A stretch of DNA of 33,007 bases from Welwitschia mirabilis (lineage: Eukaryota > Gnetophyta > Gnetopsida > Welwitschiales), in contig JBOZIK010000001.1 of assembly GCA_051453625.1 (NCBI GenBank), positions 181,689,814-181,722,820 of the forward strand, given 5' to 3'. The notes under the pieces were generated by a model. It ran no database searches. It had not been told where the DNA came from and saw only the letters and a list, made by a program, of their open reading frames with translations. A program made the position numbers and the translations under genes. Of the stretch, positions 9,610 to 20,183 are shown piece by piece; within the stretch, counting starts at the first letter, position 1, and each line of letters starts with the position of its first letter.

Positions 9610-10790
9610 GGTAGAGTGTGTGAAGCTTGTGCATTCCCTGCCTTAACATAAAGATCGCTTATGATTCAGACTACCATTGTTCATTTCAAGAGATATTTTA
9701 GAGATTTTATAAGCACGTTAGAGCCATAGGTCAATTAGAGGCTTACTAATTTGTATTTATAGTAGATTTTAGATGCCTATGGAGGATATTATGTTTCAAA
9801 GACTAGGAATTTCTATGACATAATGCATATGGAGTGATTCCCTGATTCTCATGGTTACCTAGTAAATATGATTGTAGCTTCGATATGGAACCATGAAATA
9901 GTAGTACTTTCAAACCACATTACAACTATGACAAATCTAGATGGTATGAAAATTCTACATATACATTCTATTGGTGGAACCAAGAAGCACCATACATGTG
10001 GCATAGCATTAGACATTCCAGTAGATCTGACATTAGATAGGTAGGGTGTTCTTATAACATAGTTGACCCCTACTTATAGAGTCATAAACAGAGGACTAAT
10101 TACAAATTATTCTATCTTTTCCTGATAGTCACATCATGGTAGAACATCTATAGATATTGACAATATTCAGGCAAGTTGAGTAGATGGACTTGCTTACTTT
10201 TATATAGAGGATACTCAAGCTCATGATTAAAACATGGTAATTACAGACTCTAAGATATCCATACCTCCTGTCAGTCATGTTTCAATGTTTAAGATACCAA
10301 AGTTGATGGGTGAGTAGTGTTTTACTCACATTTAAACTTTAGCTTTCTATTTACAAGACATGGATATACAGATTTTAGGAGATCTAGAGAGACCTTAGAT
10401 TCAAAGACTTACAGTTGGAGTTTTATTAGAGCAGATCCAAGCCCTCCAAGTAGAGACCACTAATACCAACAAGGGTTTCATTAATAGAGGTATTTCAATG
10501 CTCGATTAGAGATTTTAAACACTAAGCAGAGGATCCAAATAGTTAACAGAAGAATTCAGCATTCTAAGAAGCAACTGGTCGACATATGTTAGTGTGTTGT
10601 ATTTATCAAGTAGAGTTTGATGTGAACCTCCTAAAGGTAGTTTGTGTATAGGGAAAAATAAGACATTTTACTCCATTTCCACATCATTATTGGATCTTCA
10701 TTTTCCTATAGATTCTGAGCATCCTCCCTCTTCTCCTCTTTTACCTAAGCCTACTATCCATTCTGAGTTTATTATGAGGCAACAAGGGGA
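9610..10790 (+). pseudogene. extra ORF of the Ty3 element, env-like position, decayed
   Basis: Protein-like frames with many stops: FKRYFRDFISTLEP (about 9684-9727), YVSKTRNFYDIM (about 9790-9826), WNHEIVVLSNHITTMTNLDG (about 9889-9950), LTPTYRVINRGLITNYSIFS (about 10065-10125), GLAYFYIEDTQ, then LEQIQALQVETTNTNKGFINR near the end. A tract aaggggag follows at 10784-10791. The order 'F-YP-x-V-x-EFY-x-x-M, G-x-x-x-x-L, YR-x-L, C-terminal heptad-like segment' resembles the plant transposon-like proteins placed after integrase in some Ty3 elements. The match is by pattern only. It lies between the integrase tail and an LTR-like block, as expected for such an ORF. Confidence 0.5.
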
Positions 10791-10791
10791 G

Positions 10792-11555
10792 TAATTTATT
10801 ATCTCATATTTTGTATCTTTCCTTTTATATATTTTGTACTTAAACTCATGCTTATTATATATATACATTTTATTTTGATTTTCAAAAATGTGTATATTTC
10901 TTTGATTTTTATGCTTATCTTTCTTTTTACATATCATTTTTATGTTTCATGATGGATTGATTATATTTCTTGTAATCAGTTTCCTTATTTACTATACATT
11001 TTAGTTGGGACTCTTAATTATTAATATATTTATTAATTACCTATCTGAAAATTTTTGTCATAGGTTTTTATTTTCTTAGAATAATTTTTAAGCCTCTCAT
11101 TCCCCATATCATCTGAATGATGAATTGGATGATAGTATGCCTAATATATTTACAAATGAAACATTCATTTTAACAATTTAGTTTATATCTTTGATATTTC
11201 TAAAAAAAATTTCTAAGGTGATTTCTCAATGCCTTAGTTATTTTTATTATCAATTATGTTAGTTCACAATTATGATTAACCATCTAGTTTTATTAAGAAC
11301 TAATAAGGCTAATTGAAGGACTATGTTGTACTACCAACTTATATATATTTGATAGGATATTTTAAATAGTTTTGTAGGATACTAAACAAGTTTATGCTAG
11401 ATTTCTATAATAATCGAGAGCTAAGATGAATAATACAAAAACATGAAATCTTCATTACATTTTACATCATTTGAAACAATTTATTTCCTATCTAAAGTAA
11501 AATTCTTACAAATATTAAAGCTAATGCATTACAAGAACACTTGTAAAGACCCTTC
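10792..11555. other. no gene seen; A+T-rich stretch before the Ty3 LTR-like block
   Basis: Contains short TA-rich runs (10850-10870) and one copy of the GATGA-type word (11112-11142). The open minus-strand stretch at 10698-10937 is Lys-rich translation of A/T sequence and not credible. The LTR start may lie within this interval but could not be fixed. Confidence 0.4.
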
Positions 11556-11559
11556 CATT

Positions 11560-12550
11560 AACCACATTATTCGGAAGACTATACAGATGATAGAACACTT
11601 AAGACAATAAGGATGCTAATTGAAATCAATCCCATAGATGATATGAAATTAATATGAGGTGGCATCATCTCCTGTATCATCCAAATGACAAGTAGGATGA
11701 TACTTGCAATAACACTTCACCAAAATTCACCTAACTTTAGCCATTTATCTTTTAGTTTCTAGTGCGGTTGTTAGGATTTTTGTCCATGCCTATTAGCCTT
11801 ATTTGTTTGTGAGTTTCTTTTTATTAATAAATATTAACTCCTTCCTCGAATTCTGCTTGTCTTTATTTACATTGGAAATTCTAGTGACAAGAGATAAAAG
11901 GGTCAGAGATCCATCCATTATAGTTATAGAGATGTATCTTCCTTGGTTTTGGATTGTGCAAACTTCATTGAGGTGCTGCTACTTTGTAACATGGATGTTG
12001 ATCCAAATCTAATCCAAAGAACTCTTTTCTATTTTCATAGACTCATTTTATGCATATCCATTATAGTTTATATTGGTTTTGATTCTATAACAGCTTCTTT
12101 AGTGATATAGATTATGAGGACAACCTTTATTAAGATTGAGAATTACTAGTTTAGGTAAATGATATTTTCTTCTTAGATTAACTTTACATAGTTTTATATT
12201 CTATTCAACATACCTAATAGTTTAAATTGGTCTCAATTTGGTGATGGCATTTATTAATTGATCTAGATTATATAAGGTTAATCTTTATGATAGGTTGATC
12301 TGATAATTAGACAAAAGTTTCACTTAGATTATATTTTCGTTCATTTTTATAAGTATGTTGCATTGTTATTTTCTACATTATTCTTTATTTCTGCTTAAAA
12401 AATACAAGGGTGTTATTTTCTTGAAATTAATTCTCTTTCTTCTTACATGCACCTTCAATAAGAATATGATGTTTAGGTTACTCCCATCTATATTAGTGTG
12501 TTATTATTAAAATCTATATTTATTTGTGAATAGCAAGATCTTCTTAAGAG
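11560..12550 (+). repeat. Ty3-gypsy LTR-like block, plus orientation
   Basis: About 1 kb that matches the reverse complement of 21200-22260. Shared landmarks in the same order are agatccatcc with a nearby tatag(ag)aga (about 11910-11932), cttccttggtttt (about 11939-11951), tgctactttgt (about 11977-11988), ggatgttga (about 11993-12002), gttgatctg, ttgaaattaattctct (about 12421-12436) and ctatattagtgtgt (about 12488-12502). Two dispersed copies, each downstream of Ty3 coding sequence in its own orientation, fit the 3' LTRs of two related elements. The exact ends and the TG/CA borders were not resolved. A 69-codon open frame at 11803-12012 lies inside it and is not considered a gene. Confidence 0.7.
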
Positions 12551-12759
12551 CGTAATGTTTGCATAAGTATGCATTGCAACAAAATGCATTGAGCTTAGCA
12601 TCTCATCAAAATGGTTATATATGCTTATGTTTGAACACTTACCTCAAACAATAAATATTATTTACTATTACTAGAAATGTAGAGATTACTTCTAATATAA
12701 TTATCCTTTGAAATTTAGATTTTATGGTGCTAATAATTTTATTTAAAGTTTAAGAGATT

Positions 12760-13260
12760 AGGTAAAAATTATATGTAGGTAAGAACCACTTGGGTATGGA
12801 TGTTTAAAATAAGAGAAACACTGTGTCTTCTTAGGTGGTTGTAAATTCAGTAAAGAAACACACGTGCTACATTGACGATAGATGATCTCATCACATGATG
12901 GAAGTTAAGTTAAATTTTACATCCGTGATTGAATAAGATAATGGAATTATAACTTTTAGATATAATATAGAAGCTTTCATTAAAGGTATTTGCACTATAG
13001 GAGTAGTTGGTCTATTATAGATAAAGGACATATTCCATGTTAAAGGGCTAGGACATAATTTTCTTAGTATTGATCAATTATTTAATGCAATTTTTAAAGT
13101 AAAGTTTACTAATAATATTTTTACAATTAAAGAGGCTAATAATAATACAATTTTATTTGCTAGTTAAGGAAAATAAAATGTTTATGTTACATCTTTACTC
13201 GATATTTATAACAAAATTTCCAAGTTTCTAGTTAGTATAATAGGTAATGCAATAATATGA
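12760..13260 (+). pseudogene. copia B protease and GAG-pre-integrase, dead
   Basis: The protease active-site box reads C-Y-I-D-D-R-stop-S-H-H-M (12865-12897), against the family's D-S-G-C-S-x-H-M. The catalytic Asp is kept (12874-12876), but the Ser-Gly pair is changed and a TGA stands in the box. It continues LNFTSVIE, NGIITF, then IKDIFHVKGLGHNFLSIDQLF (about 13020-13082) and VKFTNNIFTI, ending NVYVTSLLDIYNKI. This is the normal copia run from protease to the pre-integrase module. The preceding 200 bases hold a short stretch (VRTTWVWMFK-like) that fits the linker before protease. Confidence 0.85.
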
Positions 13261-14120
13261 TACAGTCAGCTTAATCATTTCACATAAACATATTAAAGAT
13301 ACTTGTATTAAGGTGCTTGGTGAAAGGCCTTTTAACTTTTAGAGCTTTAGTGATTAAGTATGTAAAGTTTATTAAAATAGTAAATGGACAATGGTAAGGT
13401 TTAATAAAAAAAATTTGTATCTCTACATGTTATTCTTTGGATCGTTTAAATCTAGGTATATTAAGATCCTTTAGACTAAAATTCTTAGGAGGAAGATATA
13501 CTACCTTACTATCGTTAATGATTTTCATGTTTTACATGAGTATCCTTATTTGCATATAAGGAGGAGGTTTTTAACCATCTCTTTAAGTTGTACATTAGGT
13601 GTAAAAATAAAAAGAGTAATACATTAGAAAACTTCATAGTAATAATAGTGGAAAAATCAAAAATGCATAATTCCTAGGATTTTATTATAATTATGGGATT
13701 TAACTTTAACTCTTAGTTTTAAGGATATTGTGATAAAATGAAATGGTGAAACACAAAAATATAAAACTAAATGAGATGGTAATAATTATGCTTCATAATC
13801 AAAAGATACCATATTACTTTTAAAAAGACGTATAAATATTACATTCTATATATCAAATTAAGTACTAATAAGAAAATTCACAATAAATACTTCTTATGAA
13901 CTATGTCATGGTAAGAAATAATTGGTAATTTAATCTCATGTATCAGTTTAAAATATTACATTTTAAATAAATAAGATCATTTATAAAATTTTATCCATAT
14001 TACTAATGAAGTTTTTTTTTTTTAAGTTATTCTATGATTAGTAAGACCTATAGAGATTTTAATAAAATAAATATAACTATAGAAGAAATTATCAATGTTA
14101 GAATAGATGACAATGTTTCT
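13261..14120 (+). pseudogene. copia B integrase, heavily decayed
   Basis: Only fragments of the integrase are readable: an A-x-W/x-YSQLNHFT segment near 13255-13285, LRRKIYYLTIVNDF (about 13487-13530, matching the 'GG-x-RY-x-L-x-IVDDFSR' box), HEYPYLHIRRRF, and later GFNFNS and YELCHG-like words. Neither the first Asp box nor the Glu box can be placed with confidence. Position between the pre-integrase module and RT supports the call more than the residues do. Confidence 0.6.
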
Positions 14121-14399
14121 TTAATTATTTTCCTATATGATTAAGATGAATATACCAACAAAATATAACTAAGAACATAGAGTATTAATTAAAAGGTGAT
14201 AATGATGAGGAATAGTCATAATTAATATAGTCATCAAGGATGATAATATTTTAAAAAGTACATTCCACTGACAACATAATTTAAATCCCTTATAGTGATT
14301 TGAAATTAGAAGAACTACCAGTGAATTATGTGAAAATGGTTCACATATTTCATAGATATAATTCAAAAAATTTAAGAAAATTAAAAATGATAAAGATTA

Positions 14400-14889
14400 A
14401 ATAAAAACCATGTAAGAAGATCCTAATGAGTTTGAAACATGTAATATTTGGAAGTTAGATTATTAGATAAATCCATTATTGTCATTAAATTAATCTTTAA
14501 AAATAAAAACAAAATGAATAATATAACTATATTAAATTAGGAAAAACTAGTAGTAAAAAAATACAATCAATAATAAGGGATTGATTATTAAGTTAACTTT
14601 TTATTAGTTACATAGATGGAATTTATTCACATTTTGATGTAATTTTCTTGCTAGAAGAACTTTAGATTCTATTGTTAGATGTTGAAAGTGACTTCCTAAA
14701 TAGGATAGTTTAATAAGAGAAATATGTCAAATGATTTAAATATTTTACTAATTTACATAATTTTAATTATGTATAGAAGGAATTGTATGGACTAAAGAAA
14801 CTTCCATTAGCATGGTATGAGTGATTGTCAAAACACCTTTTAAACAACGAATTAAAGAAAGGAATAATAAATGTGATACTCTTTATAGA
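14400..14889 (+). pseudogene. copia B reverse transcriptase, N-terminal half
   Basis: Readable parts are DVESDFLNR (about 14677-14703, the 'DVKxAFLNG' box), EKYVK, NFNYV, KELYGLKKLPLAWYE (14776-14821), LSKHLLNNELKKGIINVILF (14824-14885). This is the copia 'KALYGLKQAPRAWYE' segment followed by the helix before the catalytic strand. The text then breaks off into unrelated sequence and resumes at 15235 with the catalytic VDD. Confidence 0.85.
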
Positions 14890-15234
14890 TGATTGGTAGT
14901 AATTTAATTACTACTAAAATACATATTTTCTTTTAATAATTTTGATATTACTGTAAATTCATGATTATAAGAAAGGAGGAAAAAGAAAAGTGTAACATAT
15001 GAACCTTTTTCTTTGAAAAAAATAAATAAAAAATAATACAATAATAATTATATGCCACACCACATAATCCATGTTTCTATGGATGATTTAACCACATACC
15101 TTCACTAGTTGCGAACTAGTAAAACAACGACAAGCTACATGGGCCACTCCAAGAATATGTGGGCTTATAAGTCTTGGGGTAGGGTATCTTGCAGTGTAAT
15201 TCCCCCATAGTCCTCCATTAAATCCCAGGGCATG
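14886..15234. mobile_element. insertion of about 345 bp inside copia B reverse transcriptase
   Basis: The RT coding text stops at about 14885 and resumes at about 15235 with HVDDMDFESNN, exactly what should follow. The intervening DNA differs from its surroundings: 15050-15230 is clearly richer in G and C, with gggccactcc, cttggggtagggtatc and aattcccccatag. It holds three perfect inverted repeats: 14896-14914 (9-base arms, 1-base loop), 15067-15084 (atccat/atggat) and 15104-15120 (actagtt-gcg-aactagt). No long terminal inverted repeats, A-tail or clear target duplication were found. Both ends carry a gatgat-type word (14888 and 15236), which may be chance because the VDD codons supply one. 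Family unknown. Confidence 0.6.
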
Positions 15235-15530
15235 TTGATGATATGGATTTTGAATCTAATAATAAAACTTTAAATGAGAAATGAATTCATGTACAAAGAA
15301 TTTGAGATGATCATGATGGAAGAAATAAGAAACTTTCTTGAACTACAAGTACATCTTGAACTATAGATACATCAAAAGAAAATAGGATACGTTTGTGTCT
15401 TGATCTAAGTACATTAGAAACCTACTAAAAAAGTACAAGATTTGAAATGTCAAATCAAAAGGGAGAATAGATTAAAACATATATTGAATTATTATTAGTA
15501 CTTAATTTTATTTTGTAGTTAGTAGGCCTA
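15235..15530 (+). pseudogene. copia B reverse transcriptase, C-terminal half from the VDD box
   Basis: Starts at HVDDMDFESNNKTLNEK (about 15229-15280), which corresponds to the 'YVDDIIFGSTN' strand and turn. It goes on to YKEFEMIMMEE and LELQV (about 15291-15350), the 'F-x-M-x-MMGELxFFLGLQ' segment, and SNQKG. The Tyr of YVDD reads His. Codons between these boxes contain stops and at least one frame change. Together with 14400-14889 it makes up one RT domain split by the insertion. Confidence 0.8.
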
Positions 15531-16125
15531 ACATATTTCATAGTACTAGTTTATGTGCATGCTAACATAGTGATTCTAAATAATCACATCTTATATCTAT
15601 TAAAATATTTTTTTATTACTTGAAATGCATTATGCAATAGAACCTTTGGTATCTAAAGAACTCTAATATTAATCTAGTTAGATCTTGTGGTGTAGAATGG
15701 ATAGGTTCTAAAGATAAAATAATAATAATGATTATGTGTTATTAATTTCTAATAAGTTGGCTTATTTCTTATAGTAATAAGAAGAATTAATCCATAACAT
15801 TATTAATTATAGATACTAAACATGTTATTGTAGCCATTTGTTATGCTGCACTTCTCTAGATGAGATAGAATCTGGATTGTTTTGATGTAAGAGTGAATGG
15901 AATTTCTATGCTATGTGATAATAAAAACATCATTAACATCTTAAATAATAGAAAACAATGCTCAAGAATCAAACACATAAAGACTCAACGTTACTTTCCA
16001 AAAAATCCTATAAAATTTTAATATGTGAAAATGAGGAAATAGTTGATGAATATCTTTGAAAATCATTTAAATGAAGATAGATTTAAAAACCTATGTAGAG
16101 ACATGGGAATTAAACCCATTCTAAT
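15531..16125 (+). pseudogene. copia B RNase H, broken
   Basis: Readable in several frames: RPNIS/YFIVLVYVHAN ('SRPDI-x-F-x-V' box), SHLISIKIFFYYLK, LWYLKNSNINLV (about 15640-15675), VAICYAALL near 15830-15856 (the 'EYIAA-x-CCAQ-LLW' box), then VRVNGISMLCDNKNIINILNN (about 15888-15950), SRIKHIKTQRYF ('TKHIDIRYHF', about 15964-16000), LMNIFENHLNEDRFKNLCRDMGIKPI (about 16041-16119). The last 230 bases are the best preserved part of the element. The 'ADIFTKPL' motif reads NIFENHL. Confidence 0.88.
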
Positions 16126-16925
16126 TAGGTAAGTAAAGATAAAATTTTGCTAATAATATCTAGTTTCAATTAACATACATTAGTTCTTTATTAGTATCTT
16201 ATAGCTGAAAATTTTCTTGTACTATGTGCAAGTTTCTATTCCTATTAACTTTTTTAATCAAGTTCTTAAAATTTTAAGTTAAGACATGTTCTATCAACTA
16301 AAGATTTATATTATTATAGTAAATATCTATCCTTTTTTTAAGTTTTTTACTATTAAAAGTGTTTTTCCCCTTATTATTATGAACATTTTTTATTTAAAAG
16401 ACATCTATTATGCTTTAATATCTTCTCTATTATTCATTAGCCTAAACTTCTAAGACAGGCATCTATTATCCTTTGAAATAGATATTATCATTTTAAAAAC
16501 ATTTTTAATTTTGGTGTAGGTAAAGTTAAAGTATGAAAAAAATGAAGGATTAATGTGCTTATAAAGTCACATTGAAAATTTCTCATACCTTTTTTTCATC
16601 CATAAAACAGAGTTCCATAAGAATAATAAAGGAATTTTAAATTCAAGGCTTAAAAAAGAAAAATAATAAAGATAGGTAAATAGAGAAGGTTAATGGTAGA
16701 AGAAAAAGAAAAATGCATGAAACAAATAGAATAAAAGGGAAAAGAAAATAAGATGGACACTAAATTATATAAACAAATCTTTCATCAAGAGGAATAAAGT
16801 AGCAAAAGAAGAAATACAAGTCTTCCTTCATTTTAAATAATGCTAAATAATGATTTAGGACATGAAAATAAAATAAAATTATAGTAATAATAAAATTAGA
16901 ATTTTAAAAAAGTAGGTACAAAAAA
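16126..16925. other. no gene seen; spacer between RNase H and extra ORF of copia B
   Basis: A/T-rich, with long A-rich purine stretches at 16660-16750. No open frame, motif array or GTCGAC words were recognised, unlike the same spacer in copia A. It is placed in copia B by position only. Confidence 0.5.
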
Positions 16926-17620
16926 TATTACATTATTTTTAGTTCTTTGAATGGAAGAAAATAGTGTACCTAATGAAGAGCATTTTGAAAACCATTATAT
17001 GAGAGTTTTTTTTTCTAATATACATCACATAATTTTATATTTAGCTAAGCTTTCTATGAAGGTAAGAGGTACATTTTTTGAAATTTCTTCTGTTTACATT
17101 AATAACTTATAAGGCATAAATGTGTAAGGGACTCCACAAATATGGTTTAGTTCATTTAAGGATATTTATACAAATCATCTTCTTAAAGTAATTTAGATAG
17201 ATTTAATCAGTAAACTAGTTTTCCATCCAAGGATAGTTATAAAAGAAAATTTAGATAGAAAAAATGGTTTTAAATGTATTTACATTATTATTAATTATGT
17301 TTTATGAAATTGTTATTCATGGAACAAGCTATGACTATCACATAGTTGTATAGGTATCTATTGTTTACCATTTAATGGCTGGTATGCATGTTGACTTCAT
17401 TTTTAGTGGAGTCAAAGTTTTGATAATCTATTTTTCATTAGCTTATTAATTCTATTGTTAGTATCCATATTATAGATTAGTCTTTCATACATACCAAGAA
17501 ACCTTTAATTTATTTTTATCAAAAGATATATCCATCATGTTATGTACCTTAGATATTTTAAATTAGTTGGTGGATAAGTTTCATCATTTGTAAAGAAAGG
17601 TATGAAAGCTATTACAAAAC
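16926..17620 (+). pseudogene. extra downstream ORF of copia B, N-terminal and middle part
   Basis: Readable pieces: HYMRVFFSNIHH near 16990-17025, LSMKVRGTFFEISSVYINNL (about 17049-17110), then after a frame change YEIVIHGTSYDYHIVV and SIVYHLMAGMHVDFIFSG (about 17302-17410). The run 'FY-x-N, VRG-x-x-x-x-ISxxxIN, L-x-x-x-I-P, L-Y-x-L-x-x-G' is the same plant transposon-protein pattern as the ORF at 3410-4430 of copia A and has the same position after RNase H. The middle is too broken for a domain boundary. Recognition is by pattern, without a search. Confidence 0.5.
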
Positions 17621-18480
17621 AAAGTAGAAAAATTAGTAGAAATATATTTAAAGTTTATAAGTGCTAGGAAATAATTGAGATTTAAATCAAATATGGAATT
17701 TAAATGAGTCTTAGAAACTCCTTTTAGATCTTATAAAATTTCATAATCCTTAGTGAATAGATAGTAATAAGTACAAGTATTATTCTCATCTTGAAAAGGA
17801 CCCACCTTATGATTTAGGGAGGGTATAAAAAGAAGAAGTACTAGTAGGAGGCCTAATAAGGAAGAGGAATATGGGGAGTCTCATTTTTAGGTGGAAGTAG
17901 ATTATCATCAAGTGGTTTAGGGTTTTTAAGAGGAGTATGAGTATTATAATATCTAACTTAGGTTTATATAACCTAAGCTTCAGATATGATGGAAAAACAC
18001 TATAACTATTATTCTGTCATAGAGGTCTTATTATTCTATGCCCCATCATCTCCAATGTAGGTGGCACATTCATATTTAATATACTTTGCATAGGAATTTA
18101 CTTCTAGTATTTTTAACATAACTTTGACTTCATAAACATACGCAAGCATGAGATATGAACTTCAAACAAATATAAGTATTTATTCTTTCCACATCAAAGG
18201 TTCTTAAGTTTAGTTGCAATCTTCTTCATCATATAGAACATAAAAGATGTTATGCATTAGGAAAGATGATTTTAATGATGAAATGCATTATCTAAGAAGA
18301 GAGGATAATGAAGATAATGATCCTTCTATAGCTACAGATAAGGATTAGAACTTCACTCATTCCTTCCTTTCTTTGACATGATATTAAAAAAGGAATAGAA
18401 AAAATGTGGTTTATTAGATTAGTGGGTTTAGGATGAGACTAAAGAAATGGGCCGTAATCATTTATATTAGCTAATGATTC
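17621..18480 (+). pseudogene. probable acidic tail of the copia B extra ORF
   Basis: Stretches of translated sequence rich in Glu, Asp and Arg (17815-17900: RRPNKEEEYGES-like; 18270-18350: LRREDNEDNDPSIATDKD) suggest the charged C-terminal part common in such extra ORFs. No single frame remains open. The assignment depends on position between 17620 and the polypurine tract at 18667. Confidence 0.35.
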
Positions 18481-18666
18481 AGAGATCTATTTTTTTAATA
18501 TATATGCTTCTTATTTACTTTATCTTATGTTAAAATTTTTTACATGGCTATCTTAGTTAGCTCTAATAAGAATTTTAAGTTTTTCATGCTATAATATATT
18601 TGTGTGAAAAAATTGCATTATTATAATTTTTATTATTATAATTATTTTTAAGTTTTTAAGATCATC

Positions 18667-18679
18667 AAAAAAGTGGAGA
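18667..18679 (+). promoter_or_regulatory. polypurine tract of copia B
   Basis: aaaaaagtggaga within tcatcaaaaaagtggagat, immediately before an LTR-like start. The SIRE-type context is 'catcaaaaagggggaga-TTGTTAG', so the tract is recognisable with one G-to-T change. Confidence 0.65.
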
Positions 18680-18680
18680 T

Positions 18681-19440
18681 TATTAGCATATCTAGTTTTA
18701 ATGATGCTAATAACTTATCAAAAGAATGTGTTGTATGTTTACACATTTTCTAGAATTCAAGGAAAAACTCATCAAGTAAAAATAGATTTTTTTACTCACC
18801 AAAGATATATAATATAAGATGACTTATATAAAAATAAAATTATGAATAAAATATGTCATGAATAGAAAGATCTCTACATTATTAAAAGACATCTATATTT
18901 TTTAAAGATGTCCATAAATAAAGGATGTTTAAAATAAAACTTAAGGATTAATTAGGAAATGTCCAAGCACCTAGAATACATCTTTAACAAGTGAAATGTA
19001 ACTTGTAAAATATGTCTAAGAAAAATACTTAAGCCTATCAAGAATGATCATGGAACTGAAGATGTTATTATAGCCTAATAACATATTGATTGAATTAGGA
19101 TTAGAGTTTTAATATATGTTTATAATTAAAGGAAGATATTTATGAACCAGTAGAAATAATTAACTCGTAGATGTTAATAATAGTGGAATACATCTACAAT
19201 AATGTAAAGACATATTTTCATCCTCAAATCCAAAGTTAAAGTATTCTTATAAAAGATAGACATTTAGACATCATAATATCTTTGCACTAAAACATAAGGG
19301 TACCATCAATAAAAGTTACCTACAAATGATGAAATATTTCTATTGTTAATAACAGACATCAATAGTTAGAAAAAGGAAAATATTATAAGCATAGTTAGAA
19401 AAATAAAATAGTCATTAGTTTGAATTTTTATTTATTTATA
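18681..19440 (+). repeat. 3' LTR of copia B, end not resolved
   Basis: Begins tattagcatatctagtttta, corresponding to the TGTTAG...TAGTTTTGATGATG start of SIRE-type LTRs, with the first G changed to A. The body is A/T-rich with no open frame. No second copy was found upstream of the element, which fits its missing 5' end. The right edge at 19440 is a rough estimate. No PBS-like sequence was seen. Confidence 0.5.
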
Positions 19441-19676
19441 GTATAATTTCTCATATTTAAGCTAAGTTTTCACTTAGCTATTTTTCTTCCTCAAGGATAA
19501 CATTGATTCAGATTCACACCACTTTAACTTTAAATCAAGTTACAAAAAGAAATAAAGGAGAATAAGAGATGAAGTAATTTTTAGATTTTAAATTCATCTT
19601 ATAGAGGAGGAAAGTGAACTAGCTCCAAGGTACTATTGATTCATCCTTAAGCATTCCTTCAATTCAATGTTATCTA

Positions 19677-19744
19677 GTTGCCTTTATTACAAAATACTTT
19701 AAATTATCAAGTTGCCTTTATTACAAAATACTTTAAATTATCAA
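19677..19744. repeat. perfect tandem duplication, 2 x 34 bp
   Basis: Positions 19677-19710 and 19711-19744 are identical, each beginning gttgcctttattac and ending aaattatcaa. Perfect identity in a region where everything else has diverged means a recent duplication (or an assembly error). Confidence 0.97.
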
Positions 19745-20176
19745 GTGCATTTGGCTTAAATCATTTGGCATAATCTCATCCACCATATGATAAATGGTGA
19801 ATTTAAGTAATACTTTAGCCTTAAAATAATTATAGAAAGTAAGGACTTCTAAAGTACTCAAGATTTATAAAATTAAAAGACTAAGTAATAAAAGTTTAAT
19901 TACATAACTAAAATAAACTTGATTTTTAAAGATGTTACCTAAGCATCTAGATTATGATATTACTCATGAATCAAGATTAAAAAAAAATAGCTTTTGTATT
20001 ACAAAATAAGAACAACTTTATAGTAAAGGAATAAGAAAAAAGAAGGACTCCTTAGACAATCTTGAAGACTAGATTACTCCCCTAAAGATTTGCCTAAAAA
20101 GCCATCACAATTGAATGCTCTAAAGTGCTAGAATTTATTCAAGAAAAATATAAATATAATAAAGGTTTCAAGGCTC

Positions 20177-20183
20177 TTTTATA
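20177..20183 (-). promoter_or_regulatory. TATA box, minus strand
   Basis: TATAAAA in the context ctccctataaaagagcc on the minus strand, followed about 45 bases later by ataaattc. The C-rich flank before the TATA word is typical of plant LTR promoters. Confidence 0.45.

Larger units (their letters stand above)
12551..19440 (+). mobile_element. Ty1-copia retrotransposon B, SIRE-like, 5' truncated
   Basis: Plus-strand copia element reading protease, GAG-pre-integrase, integrase, RT, RNase H, extra ORF, polypurine tract and LTR start. It is more decayed than copia A: single conserved words survive between stops and frame shifts. No PBS, 5' LTR, gag body or zinc knuckle is found between the Ty3 LTR-like block and the protease motif, so the 5' end is missing. 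The right edge is uncertain because the LTR end was not found; 19440 is a rough limit. About 345 bases at 14890-15234 interrupt RT. Confidence 0.8.

Noticed and set aside
10698-10937. 79-codon minus-strand open frame
   Set aside because: Lys/Asn/Tyr/Ile-rich translation of A/T-rich DNA with no motif. It overlaps the end of the plus-strand extra ORF relic.
11803-12012. 69-codon plus-strand open frame
   Set aside because: It lies wholly inside the Ty3 LTR-like block, and its hydrophobic translation comes from T-rich DNA. The inverted copy does not keep the frame as far as I can tell.
14169-14366. 65-codon minus-strand open frame
   Set aside because: Lies opposite the broken integrase-RT region of copia B. 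No protein features.
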